Source: DATGLE01 sp035294325 (GTDB taxonomy: Bacteria; Chloroflexota; Ktedonobacteria; Ktedonobacterales; Ktedonobacteraceae). Taken from it: a DNA stretch of 47,327 nt. The translations under genes were made by a program, and so were the position numbers. The notes below the pieces were generated by a model. The model had not been told where the DNA came from, did not search any database, and saw only the letters and a program-made list of their open reading frames with translations. The stretch spans positions 1 to 47,327 of the forward strand of contig DATGLE010000136.1 in the NCBI GenBank assembly GCA_035294325.1, in the 5' to 3' direction. This document shows, one piece after another, positions 1-7,812 of this stretch. How positions within the stretch are numbered: position 1 is the stretch's first letter; every line of letters begins with the position of its first letter.

Positions 1-1745
1 ATGTAGATTACTGTCGTGCGCGTACTCGTTTCTGCCTCGGCCAGCGCCCCTGTAAAATCGTCGTAGCTTTTACATTCGATGACGTGCGCTCCCAGGCTGC
101 GCGCGTTCGCGGCCAGGTCGACGGGCAGCGTCTCTACGCTCGCTCCCGGCGTATCTCCTGGCAGCGCGCCCTCGCGCGGGTAGACATAGCGCGTCCCGAA
201 GCCTTCCTGCCCCATCGAGCGGCTGAGGCTGCCAATGCTCTTGAAGCCGTGGTTGTCCAGCAGCACGATGATGAGTTTGTAGTTCTCCTGGATCGAGGTG
301 ACAATCTCACTGCTCATCATCAGATAGGAGCCATCGCCGACCATCACGTAGACATCGCGGTCAGGCGCGGCCATCTTCGCCCCCAGGCCGCCGGCAATCT
401 CGTAGCCCATACAGCTATAGCCGTACTCCATATGGTAGTTTTTGGGATGGCGTGCGCGCCAGAGCTTGTGCAGGTCGCCGGGGAGGCTGCCAGCCGCGCA
501 GACCATGATCGCACCGGCGGCGCTGAGTTCGTTGACGGCGCCGATCAGTTCGCCCTGGCTCGGCAGCGGCTGGTGGCGCATGGAGTAGATCCGCTCAACC
601 TCTGCTTCCCACTCGTTATGAAGCTGCTCGGCCTGCGTGCGATAGTCTGCCGCGACGTGATAGCCATCGAGCAGGGGAAGCAGTTCTTCCAGCGTCGCCC
701 GCGCGTCGCCGACCAGCGGCAGAGCCAGGTGCTTCGCGGCGTCGAACTCGGCCACGTTGATGTTGATGAAGCGCACGTCCGGGTGTTGAAACGCGGTCTT
801 CGATGCGGTGGTAAAGTCGCTGTAGCGCGTGCCGAGGCCGATTACCAGGTCGGCCTCCCTGGCGATGCGATTGGCGGCGAGGGTGCCGGTTGCGCCGATG
901 GCGCCGAGATTGAGCGGATGGTCGTAGGTCAGGCTGCCCTTGCCGGCCATCGTCTCACCGGCGGGAATGCCGCTCTGGTCGATGAAGCGCCGCAGGAGGT
1001 CGGTGGCCTCGGAGTAGATCACGCCGCCCCCGGCGACGATCAGCGGGCGCCTGCTCGCGCGTATCCACGCCGCCGCCTGCTCCAGCGCCCGTCGATCCGG
1101 GCGGTTGCGCGCAACATGCCAGACGCGCCTGCGGAAAAATGCCTCCGGGTAGTCGTATGCCATCGCCTGTATATCCTGGGGCAGCGCCAGCGTGACCGCA
1201 CCGGTCTCAGCGGGGCTGGTCAGCACGCGCATCGCTTCGGGCAGCGCGGTCAGGATCTGCTCCGGGCGCGTGATGCGGTCCCAGTAGCGGCTCACAGGCT
1301 TGAAGCAGTCGTTGACCGAAATATCCTGCGTGTGTTCGGACTCAAGCTGTTGCAGGACGGGCGCGACGTTGCGGCGGGCGAAGATATCCCCGGGCAGCAG
1401 CAGCACCGGTATGCGGTTGATCGTGGCCGCCGCCGCGCCCGTGACCATATTCGTCGCGCCCGGTCCGATAGAGGAGGTGCAGGCGAAGGTTTGCAGGCGG
1501 TTGCGCGTCTTGGCGAAGGCCGCCGCGATGTGGACCATCGCCTGCTCGTTGCGCGCCTGGTAATAGCGGAATTCGGGCATCTGTTGCAGCGCCTGGCCGA
1601 TGCCGCCAACGTTGCCATGCCCGAAGATACCGAAGCAGCCGGCGAAAAACGGCTGCTCTACGCCGTCGCGCTCCACGTACTGGCTCTTAAGGAATGCAAT
1701 CACTGCCTGGGCCATAGTCATCGTCTTGCATTGCTGATTGCTCAT
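1..1745 (-). CDS. iolD: 3D-(3,5/4)-trihydroxycyclohexane-1,2-dione hydrolase IolD (partial, C-terminus cut by window edge)
   Basis: This thiamin-diphosphate enzyme of myo-inositol catabolism hydrolyses the cyclic trihydroxy-dione to 5-deoxy-glucuronate in the cytoplasm. Reading the minus strand from the ATG at 1745 gives an open frame of 581 codons to the window edge. The N-terminus carries the IolD-type run VEQPFFAGCFGIFGHGN followed by a Q-A-R-N-E-Q-A-M motif, in which the ThDP-activating Glu of the acetolactate-synthase superfamily lies. The family is about 620-650 residues, so roughly 50 residues are missing. A GGGAG ribosome site precedes the start by about 7 bases. Other iol genes, if present, must lie beyond the left edge. 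A less specific ThDP enzyme of the same superfamily is possible, but the N-terminal signature favours IolD. Confidence 0.88.
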   Translation of the reverse strand, partial: MSNQQCKTMTMAQAVIAFLKSQYVERDGVEQPFFAGCFGIFGHGNVGGIGQALQQMPEFRYYQARNEQAMVHIAAAFAKTRNRLQTFACTSSIGPGATNMVTGAAAATINRIPVLLLPGDIFARRNVAPVLQQLESEHTQDISVNDCFKPVSRYWDRITRPEQILTALPEAMRVLTSPAETGAVTLALPQDIQAMAYDYPEAFFRRRVWHVARNRPDRRALEQAAAWIRASRRPLIVAGGGVIYSEATDLLRRFIDQSGIPAGETMAGKGSLTYDHPLNLGAIGATGTLAANRIAREADLVIGLGTRYSDFTTASKTAFQHPDVRFININVAEFDAAKHLALPLVGDARATLEELLPLLDGYHVAADYRTQAEQLHNEWEAEVERIYSMRHQPLPSQGELIGAVNELSAAGAIMVCAAGSLPGDLHKLWRARHPKNYHMEYGYSCMGYEIAGGLGAKMAAPDRDVYVMVGDGSYLMMSSEIVTSIQENYKLIIVLLDNHGFKSIGSLSRSMGQEGFGTRYVYPREGALPGDTPGASVETLPVDLAANARSLGAHVIECKSYDDFTGALAEAETSTRTTVIY

Positions 1746-1810
1746 TGTTGCTCTCCCAATTATGCTGACTGCACTGGCGCATCGTTACGAATTGAACTCC
1801 CTATGCGTAT

Positions 1811-1902
1811 GCCTGCTCGCGCCTGCGGCGCTTGCCCGTTGGAGTGTGTGATGTAGGGAAAAATGCGCGAAGCGCATTTTTCCCTACATCACACACTCCA
1901 AC
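1811..1902. repeat. Compound palindrome copy 1 (variable-core element)
   Basis: A GC-rich outer arm (CTCGCGCCTGCGGCGCTTG) is followed by a perfect inverted repeat with 30-bp arms at 1839-1868 and 1872-1901 around a 3-base GAA loop. The apex reads TGCGC-GAA-GCGCA. It lies just upstream of the iolD start, in a 595-bp gene-free stretch shared with copy 2. Confidence 0.85.
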
Positions 1903-2089
1903 CCCGGCCAGGGCATATGAGGCCGCCGGGTATCAGATACACCCTATTATCTTACCAGCTTGAGCGGAGTTATGAAAACCGGGAGGCTTTGCCCTTGCAA
2001 TTCGTGGCAGGCGCCGGCCAGAGAGGTCCCTCATAGTTCTATGGCTGTGTCTCCGTTCCCGAGCGCGAAAACGTGTTTCTTTAGAGAAT

Positions 2090-2257
2090 GTCTGACGTTC
2101 AGCATCCTCGCTCTCTCTGTGGAATGGTCGCGCGACTGCGCCGCGCTGAAAATGGATATTGTTTTGCGCATAATGCGATTCGAGCATTATGCGCAAAACA
2201 ATATGCTAAAAGGCGAGCGCCGCAGGCGCGAGCAAGCGAGGGTGTCGAAAATCAGAC
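2090..2257. repeat. Compound palindrome copy 2, with both termini
   Basis: The core inverted repeat has 21-bp arms (2156-2176 and 2184-2204). The right outer arm is GCGAGCGCCGCAGGCGCGAG. The two ends are inverted versions of one another: it begins GTCTGACGTTCAGCATCC and ends GGTGTCGAAAATCAGAC. This is the clearest full-length copy and defines the terminal inverted repeat. Confidence 0.8.
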
Positions 2258-2297
2258 CCTCTCTTAACAAGAAAGATTTTCATAAATCTGCCGCAAG

Positions 2298-2313
2298 ATA
2301 TTACAGGCAATAT
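2298..2313. promoter_or_regulatory. Possible ArsR operator upstream of the regulator gene
   Basis: A small inverted repeat, ATATT-6 bases-AATAT, lies about 28 bases upstream of the regulator start. ArsR proteins bind AT-rich dyads at their own promoters. The arms are short, so this is a weak call. Confidence 0.25.
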
Positions 2314-2340
2314 TAGAGAAAGGGAGAAGTATAGAAGTTT

Positions 2341-2739
2341 ATGGCTACTATTGATGAAGATCCGTTAAACTTTTCACCGGCTTCCCTTCGATCTGCCGAG
2401 GGAAAGCGCTATATCAACCAGTTTTTAGATGCAGCCTGTGATGATAGTCGACGCGCCATTCTCGAACTGCTGATCCCGCCAGGAGGGAAAGGCTCCCCCC
2501 AGGAGTATGAACTGCGTTCCGGGGATATTGCGAAGAAGTTAGGGCTAGCCAAATCCACGACCTCAGAGCATCTCAAGCAATTACAGAAGCTGCGCCTGGT
2601 CAGCGCTCGCAGAGAAGGCAACAACATCTATTATCGATTACGCAACTATCACCTGGTTCTCGCCTTTCACGAGATGCTCAAGGCTATAGAAACCCATTAT
2701 CGCAACACTGGCGCGCTTGCGGAACATCCAGAAGCTTGA
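2341..2739 (+). CDS. ArsR-family winged-helix transcriptional regulator (132 aa)
   Basis: A DNA-binding repressor-type protein. The winged-helix domain spans about residues 25-115, with the helix-turn-helix around SGDIAKKLGLAKSTTSEHLK and a wing at REGNNIYYRL. The length is normal for ArsR/SmtB proteins. No CxC or other cysteine metal-binding motif is visible; the protein contains only one Cys, so classical As/Cd sensing is unlikely. It is clearly paralogous to the regulator at 3066-3455 on the other strand: both share the D-P/D-S-R-R start, STATTSEHL-like recognition helix and the H-Y-R ending. The two genes converge on a 326-bp gap. The effector is unknown. Confidence 0.8.
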   Translation: MATIDEDPLNFSPASLRSAEGKRYINQFLDAACDDSRRAILELLIPPGGKGSPQEYELRSGDIAKKLGLAKSTTSEHLKQLQKLRLVSARREGNNIYYRLRNYHLVLAFHEMLKAIETHYRNTGALAEHPEA

Positions 2740-3065
2740 ACGCAGCTCTGCCAGAACTAACCCGGCATCAGAGTCGGCGCTTGCTGGCTCTGGTGTCGGA
2801 AATAAGACACACTCTTAGGCCATTTTTCCTCCCTCAAGATCCAGAATGTCTCTTTCATCCGTTTCACGCTGTAGAATATAATTTCGGTTGAAACCGAATA
2901 ACTGAAGCATATATACCGGGTGGAGAGGGGGAATGAGTAGCTACAGCAGGGGGTTGGTCGTATCGTTGTTGATATATTCTAGTTCGCCCATCACCGAACA
3001 ACGAAATGGGTATGAGGATAGGGGGAAGGAGAGAGGAATGTCTGAAAAGTAGTTCAGATCCTCTT
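2740..3065. other. Gene-free gap between convergent regulators, with a repeat end relic and a dyad
   Basis: No credible gene is seen. At about 2789-2814 lies GGTGTCGGAAATAAGACAC, which matches (inverted) the terminal sequence of the compound palindromes, so it is probably a relic end. At 2883-2898 a dyad TTCGGTT-GA-AACCGAA (7-bp arms) resembles an operator, but it is not positioned before a gene start. Confidence 0.45.
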
Positions 3066-3455
3066 TTAGAAAGATTGTTCCCGATAATGCCGATCCAGCG
3101 CGTGGAGCAGATCAAGAAAAGCGTGGACCAGGGTATGGTTCGCTAAACGATAGTAGACGGCAGTTCCCTGTTTACGCGTCGTCACTAAATGGAGTTCAGC
3201 AAGCTGGCGAAGGTGCTCCGAGGTTGTAGCAGTGCTCAGCCCCAGCTCTTCCGCAATCTCTCCCGAGCGGCGCTCGGTGGGAACGGACGGATCTTCGTCG
3301 TTCGGCTCCGCAAGGAGTTCCACGATATAGCGTCGACTTGGATCGCAAACGGTACAAAGGAATTGATCCATGAAGGCATCCACCTCCGGTGGTCGACGGG
3401 AGCGATGAAAATGAGTCTGGTATCTCCCTGCTCTTGCCGTCTTCTTTCGAGGCAT
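3066..3455 (-). CDS. ArsR-family winged-helix transcriptional regulator (129 aa)
   Basis: A paralogue of the regulator at 2341. The winged helix covers about residues 25-120; the recognition helix is in SGEIAEELGLSTATTSEHLR and the wing in KQGTAVYYRL. The N-terminus is basic (MPRKKTARAGRYQTHFHR). Only one cysteine is near the start of the domain (FLCTVCDPSRRY has a C-x-x-C pair at about residues 34-37), which could but need not bind metal. It is divergent from the HTH-kinase gene at 3590 and shares with it a 134-bp promoter region with a clear dyad. Confidence 0.8.
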   Translation of the reverse strand: MPRKKTARAGRYQTHFHRSRRPPEVDAFMDQFLCTVCDPSRRYIVELLAEPNDEDPSVPTERRSGEIAEELGLSTATTSEHLRQLAELHLVTTRKQGTAVYYRLANHTLVHAFLDLLHALDRHYREQSF

Positions 3456-3541
3456 AACTATTTATACCCCCTTCTTCCAGATTTGGGGATGATCGAGACA
3501 GAGGCAAACAAAGGACTGCTCTGCCTATATCTTATAACCGC

Positions 3542-3560
3542 TTATCATGTCTTATGATAA
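3542..3560. promoter_or_regulatory. Palindromic operator candidate in divergent promoter region
   Basis: TTATCAT-GTCTT-ATGATAA, perfect 7-bp arms with a 5-base spacer, lies between the divergent ArsR gene (start 3455) and the HTH-kinase gene (start 3590). Size and AT-rich symmetry fit an ArsR-family operator. That the neighbouring regulator binds it is inference. Confidence 0.5.
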
Positions 3561-3589
3561 CATGCTAGTGGTGAAAGGGTGAGGCTTGT

Positions 3590-4537
3590 ATGCCAACCTA
3601 TCTCACAACATCAGATGTGGCTACACGGCTTGGTGTCAGTCTGGATACCGTTCGTCGCTGGTTACGCAGCGGCGAACTGAAAGGAACGCCATTTGGCCGT
3701 GCTGGCTATCGCATCGAAGACACGGATTTTCAGGCATTTCTTCGCCAGCGCCAGCGCCCTCTACAGAAGTTTGATGGTGCTTCGGAAGAAAACGCTCTCC
3801 TTGCACAAGTCACCCTGGAGGAACTGATGAATGCAGTCGGGCAGCAATTGCACAGGCCGCTAACGACAACGCGAGGGGTATTGCAGCAGGCTCGTCATCT
3901 TCTCCAGCGTGCGCTGGAGATGCCTGCATCTGATGCCACCCCTGAACTGCTGGCGAAACTACAGGACTCATTGATGCGGGCTGAGCGGCAGATCGGTGTC
4001 GAGATGCAACTGGTAGGGAACCTTCTTGATGCTGCTCGCATCGAAGCCAATACCTTCGAACTCTCTCTCATCTGGTGTAATCTGGTCGAAATTGTGCGGG
4101 AAACTGTGATTAGCCAGCAAGAATTCGCGGCCCATAGGGTTTTCGAACTGGAATTGCCAGGCGATGAGCCGGTTGGGGTGATTGCCGATGCGGATCGGAT
4201 CAAGCAGGCATTGACTAACTATCTCACCAATGCGCTCAAGTTTTCTCCTGCCGAGCAGCCGATTAAAATAGTGTTGGAGGTACGTGATATACAGGCGCAG
4301 GTATCTGTCCAGGATAAGGGGCCTGGCGTCCCCGATGCCGACCAGAGCAGGATATGGGAGCGGTTCTGGCGGCGTCAGAAGCAATCGGCCAGATCGAGAA
4401 GCGGGTTGGGACTGGGGTTATATATTACCAGGGCTATTATCAATCAGCATCATGGTCAGGTAGGTATTGAAAGCCGGAAAGGACAGGGAGCAACGTTCTG
4501 GTTCACGCTTCCACTGGCTGATGAAACATGGCACTAA
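3590..4537 (+). CDS. HTH (MerR/excisionase-like) domain fused to a histidine-kinase-like ATPase, phospho-acceptor His not conserved
   Basis: Residues 1-55 form an excisionase/MerR-like winged helix (TSDVATRLGVSLDTVRRWLR) that should bind DNA. Residues about 75-145 resemble the HisKA dimerisation helices and about 185-312 the HATPase_c fold, with N box (ALTNYLTNALKFS), G1 (DKGPGVP) and G2 (GLGLGLYI). In the H-box the usual S-H-E-L-R-T-P-L reads G-Q-Q-L-H-R-P-L, so the residue aligned with the phospho-acceptor His is Gln85; the nearest His is residue 88. No transmembrane segment or sensor domain is visible. Ribosome site AAGGGTGAGG precedes the ATG. No response regulator is adjacent. It may be a DNA-bound ATPase or signalling protein rather than a standard kinase. 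Confidence 0.75.
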   Translation: MPTYLTTSDVATRLGVSLDTVRRWLRSGELKGTPFGRAGYRIEDTDFQAFLRQRQRPLQKFDGASEENALLAQVTLEELMNAVGQQLHRPLTTTRGVLQQARHLLQRALEMPASDATPELLAKLQDSLMRAERQIGVEMQLVGNLLDAARIEANTFELSLIWCNLVEIVRETVISQQEFAAHRVFELELPGDEPVGVIADADRIKQALTNYLTNALKFSPAEQPIKIVLEVRDIQAQVSVQDKGPGVPDADQSRIWERFWRRQKQSARSRSGLGLGLYITRAIINQHHGQVGIESRKGQGATFWFTLPLADETWH

Positions 4538-4595
4538 CAACAACGATTGGCAGGACAAGCAGCATGCACCGCTTGTCCTGCCAATTGTTGTTGTT
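4536..4595. terminator. Bidirectional hairpin terminator between convergent genes
   Basis: Long inverted repeat with about 25-bp arms at 4536-4560 and 4571-4595 (one mismatch) flanking 10 bases, A-rich on the left and T-rich on the right. It overlaps the stop codons of both the HTH-kinase gene and thiE, as expected for a shared terminator. Confidence 0.75.
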
Positions 4596-5256
4596 ACCTT
4601 TCGTTACTGGAGCGGGCTGCGTCAATGGCGGCGCGCAGGCGGCGTGTGGCGGCGGCAATATCGTCGGCGGCGACGACGGCTGTGATGACAGCAACCCCGC
4701 AGGCGCCCGCATGCAGAGTCGCGGCGGCGTTCTCGGCGGTGATGCCACCGATGGCGACGAGCGGCAGCGTGTAGCGCTGTGCCAGTTCGGTGAGAAGCGC
4801 GACGCCGGTAGCCGGGCCGGCGTCGGCCTTGCCCAGTGTAGGAAAGATAGGGCCGACGCCCAGGTAGTCGGCGCCGCCGGCCACGGCCTCCTCCGCTTCC
4901 CCGATGCTGGCCGCAGAAACGCCCAGAATGCGCTCGGGGCCGAGCAGGCGCCGGGCGACGGTTACGGGCAGGTCATCCTGCCCGACGTGCGCGCCATCGG
5001 CCTCGACTGCCAGCGCCACGTCCACACGATCATTGACGATCAGGAGCGCGCCCCGTTCTCGTGTGAGCGCCCGCAGCGCCTGCCCTTCCTCGACCAGCGT
5101 CCGCGTAGTGGCCGTTTTGTCGCGCAACTGGATAACGGTGGCTCCCCCATCGAGCGCAGCCGAGGCAACGCTGAGCATAGCGCGTCCACGGGACCAGTCG
5201 CGGTCGGTCAATACATGTAATGCCAGGCGTGATGCCAGTGGTTGCGATGTTGCCAT
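4594..5256 (-). CDS. thiE: Thiamine-phosphate synthase ThiE
   Basis: Joins hydroxymethylpyrimidine diphosphate and thiazole phosphate to give thiamin monophosphate. The 220-residue protein has the family marks: QLRDK near residue 43, the N-D-R-V-D-V-A segment, GAHVGQDDLP, the phosphate-binding GVGPIFPT, and the C-terminal AIGGITAEN. Its ATG directly follows the stop of thiM (TAA then ATG), so it is the last gene of the thiamin salvage operon. Expression should be under the TPP riboswitch at 7813-7913. Length and motifs are normal. Confidence 0.96.
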   Translation of the reverse strand: MATSQPLASRLALHVLTDRDWSRGRAMLSVASAALDGGATVIQLRDKTATTRTLVEEGQALRALTRERGALLIVNDRVDVALAVEADGAHVGQDDLPVTVARRLLGPERILGVSAASIGEAEEAVAGGADYLGVGPIFPTLGKADAGPATGVALLTELAQRYTLPLVAIGGITAENAAATLHAGACGVAVITAVVAADDIAAATRRLRAAIDAARSSNER

Positions 5257-6078
5257 TTATGCCATACTCACTTTCTGGCCCTCGGCAAACGTTTGCTCAT
5301 CCAGCGCCGCAACGGCGTCGAGCAGATGGGAGCGGAAGGTGCCGGGTCCTGCCGCCTTCGCAGCGGCGATTTCGCCCGCTCGCCCCATCGCCACCAGCCC
5401 GGCGGTAGTTGCCAGCCACGCATCCGGCTCGACGGCAAGGAACGCGGCCACCAGCGTCGTCGCCATACAGCCACTGCCGGTGATGGCGGCGAGCAGCGGA
5501 TGGCCGTTATCGACGCGGGCCAGCCGTGCGCCATCGGAGATGAGGTCGCGCGCGCCGGTGAGGGCCACAGTGCAGCCAAATTCGCTCGCCGCTCGCCGCG
5601 CGACCTCCTCGTGATCCTCCGCCAGCGAGACGGAATCCACGCCGCGCGTCTCCGCCTCGGCTCCAATCAGCGTCCCGATCTCTGAGGCGTTGCCGCGAAT
5701 AACGGCGATACGGAGTTCGTGTAGCAGGTGCAGGGCGCTCTGCGTCCGCAGGCTGGTAGCGCCTGCACCCACCGGGTCCAGCACAATCGGGATACCAAGT
5801 TCATTGGCGCGCTTCCCGGCGCGCAGCATGGCTTCGATCTGTTCCGGTGTTAGCGTGCCGATGTTGAGCAGCAGCGTCCCGGCCAGCCTGACCATCTCCT
5901 CCACTTCTTCGGCTGCGTGTGCCATCACCGGCGAGGCGCCAATGGCAAGCGTGATATTCGCTGTGTCGTTCATAACGACCATGTTTGTGATATGGTGGAT
6001 CAACGGGCGCCGCTGGCGGAGGCGTGTAATCAGCGGTGCCAGGGATGATACTACCTGGCTTTTCTCAATCTCTGTCAT
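5257..6078 (-). CDS. thiM: Hydroxyethylthiazole kinase ThiM
   Basis: Phosphorylates 4-methyl-5-(2-hydroxyethyl)thiazole for thiamin salvage. The 273-residue protein shows PLIHHITNMVVMNDTAN near the start, LDPVGAGATSLR, VIRGNASEI, and ITGSGCM with the conserved catalytic Cys. The start at 6078 is chosen from a GAGGAG ribosome site and homology; the frame is open further upstream, but that stretch overlaps thiD in another frame. The first 14 bases overlap the end of thiD, so the two are probably translationally coupled. Confidence 0.95.
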   Translation of the reverse strand: MTEIEKSQVVSSLAPLITRLRQRRPLIHHITNMVVMNDTANITLAIGASPVMAHAAEEVEEMVRLAGTLLLNIGTLTPEQIEAMLRAGKRANELGIPIVLDPVGAGATSLRTQSALHLLHELRIAVIRGNASEIGTLIGAEAETRGVDSVSLAEDHEEVARRAASEFGCTVALTGARDLISDGARLARVDNGHPLLAAITGSGCMATTLVAAFLAVEPDAWLATTAGLVAMGRAGEIAAAKAAGPGTFRSHLLDAVAALDEQTFAEGQKVSMA

Positions 6079-6919
6079 CTGGACTCCTCTTTCTGCCAGT
6101 CTCCGTATCCCAGAAATGGGCGACGGGACCGTGCCCGCTGCCCAGGCCGGGCGCATGGCGGATGGCTGCGGTAATGTAGCGTTTGGCGTCAGCGATGGCG
6201 GTCTGCACATCCAGACCGTTCGCGATGGAGGCCGTGATAGCGGCGGAGAAAGTGCAGCCGGTGCCGTGCGTATGTGGTGTCTGGATGCGTTCCGCGCGCA
6301 GTGCGCGAAATTGTTGCCCATCGAAATACATATCGACGGGATCGCCGCTGCGATGGCCGCCCTTGACGACGACATGGCGTGGTCCCAGAGCGTAGATAGA
6401 TCGCGCCGCCTCGCGCATATCGTCCAGCGTCTCAATGTGCTTTCCGGTCAGCATCTCGGCCTCGTAGAGATTGGGCGTGACTACCTCGGCCAGCGGCAGG
6501 AGCACGTCCTTGAGCGCGCTAATCGCTGCTGGTTCAAGCAGCGTGTCCCCGCTTTTGGCGACCATCACCGGGTCTACAACGAGGCGCAGGCGCCAGCGTT
6601 CTACACATCGCGCAACTGTCTCGATAATCGGTGCGTTGGCGAGCATACCCGTTTTGGCGGCGTCGGCGCCGATATCTTCGAGCACGGCGTCGATCTGCGC
6701 CTCGACCAGTTCCGGCGGCAGAGCCAGAACGGCGCGCACCTCCCTGGTATTCTGGGCCGTGATCGCCGTCAGGGCCGACATGCCGTAGACGCCAAACATG
6801 GTGAAGGTTTTCAGGTCGGCCTGAATGCCGGCGCCCCCGCCGGAGTCGGAGCCGGCAATCGTTAATGCTCGGTGCGGGCGGACCGGGGGCTGCTGCATGT
6901 CATCGGATGTGCCTGTCAT
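6065..6919 (-). CDS. thiD: Hydroxymethylpyrimidine/phosphomethylpyrimidine kinase ThiD
   Basis: Carries out the two phosphorylations of HMP to HMP-PP. The 284-residue ribokinase-fold protein has TIAGSDSGGGAGIQADLKTF at the N-terminus, DPVMVAKSGD in the middle, VVKGGH, and the anion-hole run THGTGCTFSAAI. The start at 6919 is chosen because its ATG overlaps the tenA stop as ATGA (6916-6919); an upstream in-frame ATG lies inside tenA. Second gene of the operon. It makes the substrate that ThiE couples to the thiazole from ThiM. Confidence 0.95.
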   Translation of the reverse strand: MTGTSDDMQQPPVRPHRALTIAGSDSGGGAGIQADLKTFTMFGVYGMSALTAITAQNTREVRAVLALPPELVEAQIDAVLEDIGADAAKTGMLANAPIIETVARCVERWRLRLVVDPVMVAKSGDTLLEPAAISALKDVLLPLAEVVTPNLYEAEMLTGKHIETLDDMREAARSIYALGPRHVVVKGGHRSGDPVDMYFDGQQFRALRAERIQTPHTHGTGCTFSAAITASIANGLDVQTAIADAKRYITAAIRHAPGLGSGHGPVAHFWDTETGRKRSPDDRD

Positions 6920-7623
6920 GACGGCCACTCCTCCAGGCGCCAGGCCATTTCCCAGAAAAGCCACTCATAGCGGGTGCTGGTCAGGAAAATTTCGTGCAGG
7001 CGCCGCTCCTGCTCGGAACTGAGCGAGGGTGCATAAGCATCGAGCCGCGCGCGTATCCACAATTCAACGGCATCGAAGTCGGGCGAGGCGTAGGTCGCCA
7101 GCCAGTCGGCGTAGGGATGGTCGGGCGCGGGCGGGGAGTCGCCAACGAGATGGCGACCTACCTCGGCGTAGATCCAGGCGCAGGGCAGCGTGGCGGTGAG
7201 GATTTCGGGCAGAGTGCCGGTTGCCGCAATGGAGAGGAGGTGGCGCGTGTAGGCGTAGTTCGTCGGGGTCATGCGCGTCGCCGCCATCTCCTCTGGCGTC
7301 AACCCGAAGCGTTCGCCATAACGCCGGTGCAGCGCTGCCTCAACCAGCAGGGTATCCAGCACGTACTTGCCCAGTTGCTCCATCTCGTCGTGCCGGGTGG
7401 CCCTGGTGACGGCATAGGCAAAGGTTCTGGTCAGCTCGTCAAGGAAGAGCGCGTCCTGGCGAATATAGAACTCGAAGTTGGCGCGCGGCAGAGAGCCGTT
7501 GCCGAGCGCGACGACAAAAGGGTGTTCCAGCTGCCGCTGCCAGAGCGGCAGCACATGCAGACGCAGGCGCTCGCTCAGTGGCGGCCCCGCGCTCTCCGCA
7601 TCATGCGTGGTTTCAGATGCCAT
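6916..7623 (-). CDS. tenA: TenA-family aminopyrimidine aminohydrolase (thiaminase II)
   Basis: Salvages pyrimidine from degraded thiamin by hydrolysing aminomethyl-pyrimidines to HMP, which ThiD then phosphorylates. At 235 residues it matches the family. The active-site Cys is present in TLPCAWIYAEVG, and the Y-x-x-W-I/L segment and the C-terminal E-x-x-F-W-E-M-A-W helix are recognisable. A strong AGGAGG ribosome site precedes the ATG. It is the first gene of the tenA-thiD-thiM-thiE operon behind the TPP riboswitch. No de novo genes (thiC, thiG) lie here, so the operon is for salvage. Confidence 0.93.
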   Translation of the reverse strand: MASETTHDAESAGPPLSERLRLHVLPLWQRQLEHPFVVALGNGSLPRANFEFYIRQDALFLDELTRTFAYAVTRATRHDEMEQLGKYVLDTLLVEAALHRRYGERFGLTPEEMAATRMTPTNYAYTRHLLSIAATGTLPEILTATLPCAWIYAEVGRHLVGDSPPAPDHPYADWLATYASPDFDAVELWIRARLDAYAPSLSSEQERRLHEIFLTSTRYEWLFWEMAWRLEEWPS

Positions 7624-7652
7624 AATCTACCTCCTGGCTCGTGCTCTGGAAA

Positions 7653-7729
7653 GGCAGGGTCGAATTTATCCGCCCGTGAGAATCGTGTGAACTGGCCCTG
7701 GATGCGGACGGATAAATCCAACCCCTACC
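7653..7729. repeat. 77-bp palindromic mini-element (copy A) inside the thi leader
   Basis: The ends are inverted repeats (GGTAGGGGTTGGATTTATCC on the minus strand, ending GGATAAATTCGACCCTGCC). A second copy in the opposite orientation is at 10356-10431; both have GGATGCGG and ACTGGCCC/ATTGGCCC centres. It lies between the TPP riboswitch and tenA. Confidence 0.7.
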
Positions 7730-7812
7730 GCGATAGATAGGCCGGGGGAGTGCAGGTAAAAGAGCAGAGGCGTGAAGGCGCGGTATGGCAGGATGTTTCT
7801 CAATAGTCATCG

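Noticed and set aside
84..1856. Very long plus-strand open frame of about 590 codons opposite iolD
   Set aside because: The minus strand encodes a clear IolD protein; the plus frame is a GC-rich shadow without any domain.
1839..1901. Compound palindromes as simple rho-independent terminators
   Set aside because: Most have no T-run, lie also upstream of genes and in divergent gaps, and have defined ends. Some may terminate transcription, but that does not explain the structure.
4528..5220. Plus-strand open frame opposite thiE
   Set aside because: Shadow of the thiE coding sequence in GC-rich DNA.
6079..6435. Upstream extension of thiM to a 392-codon frame
   Set aside because: The extra part lies on thiD in another frame and lacks ThiM similarity; the ATG at 6078 with GAGGAG is the proper start.
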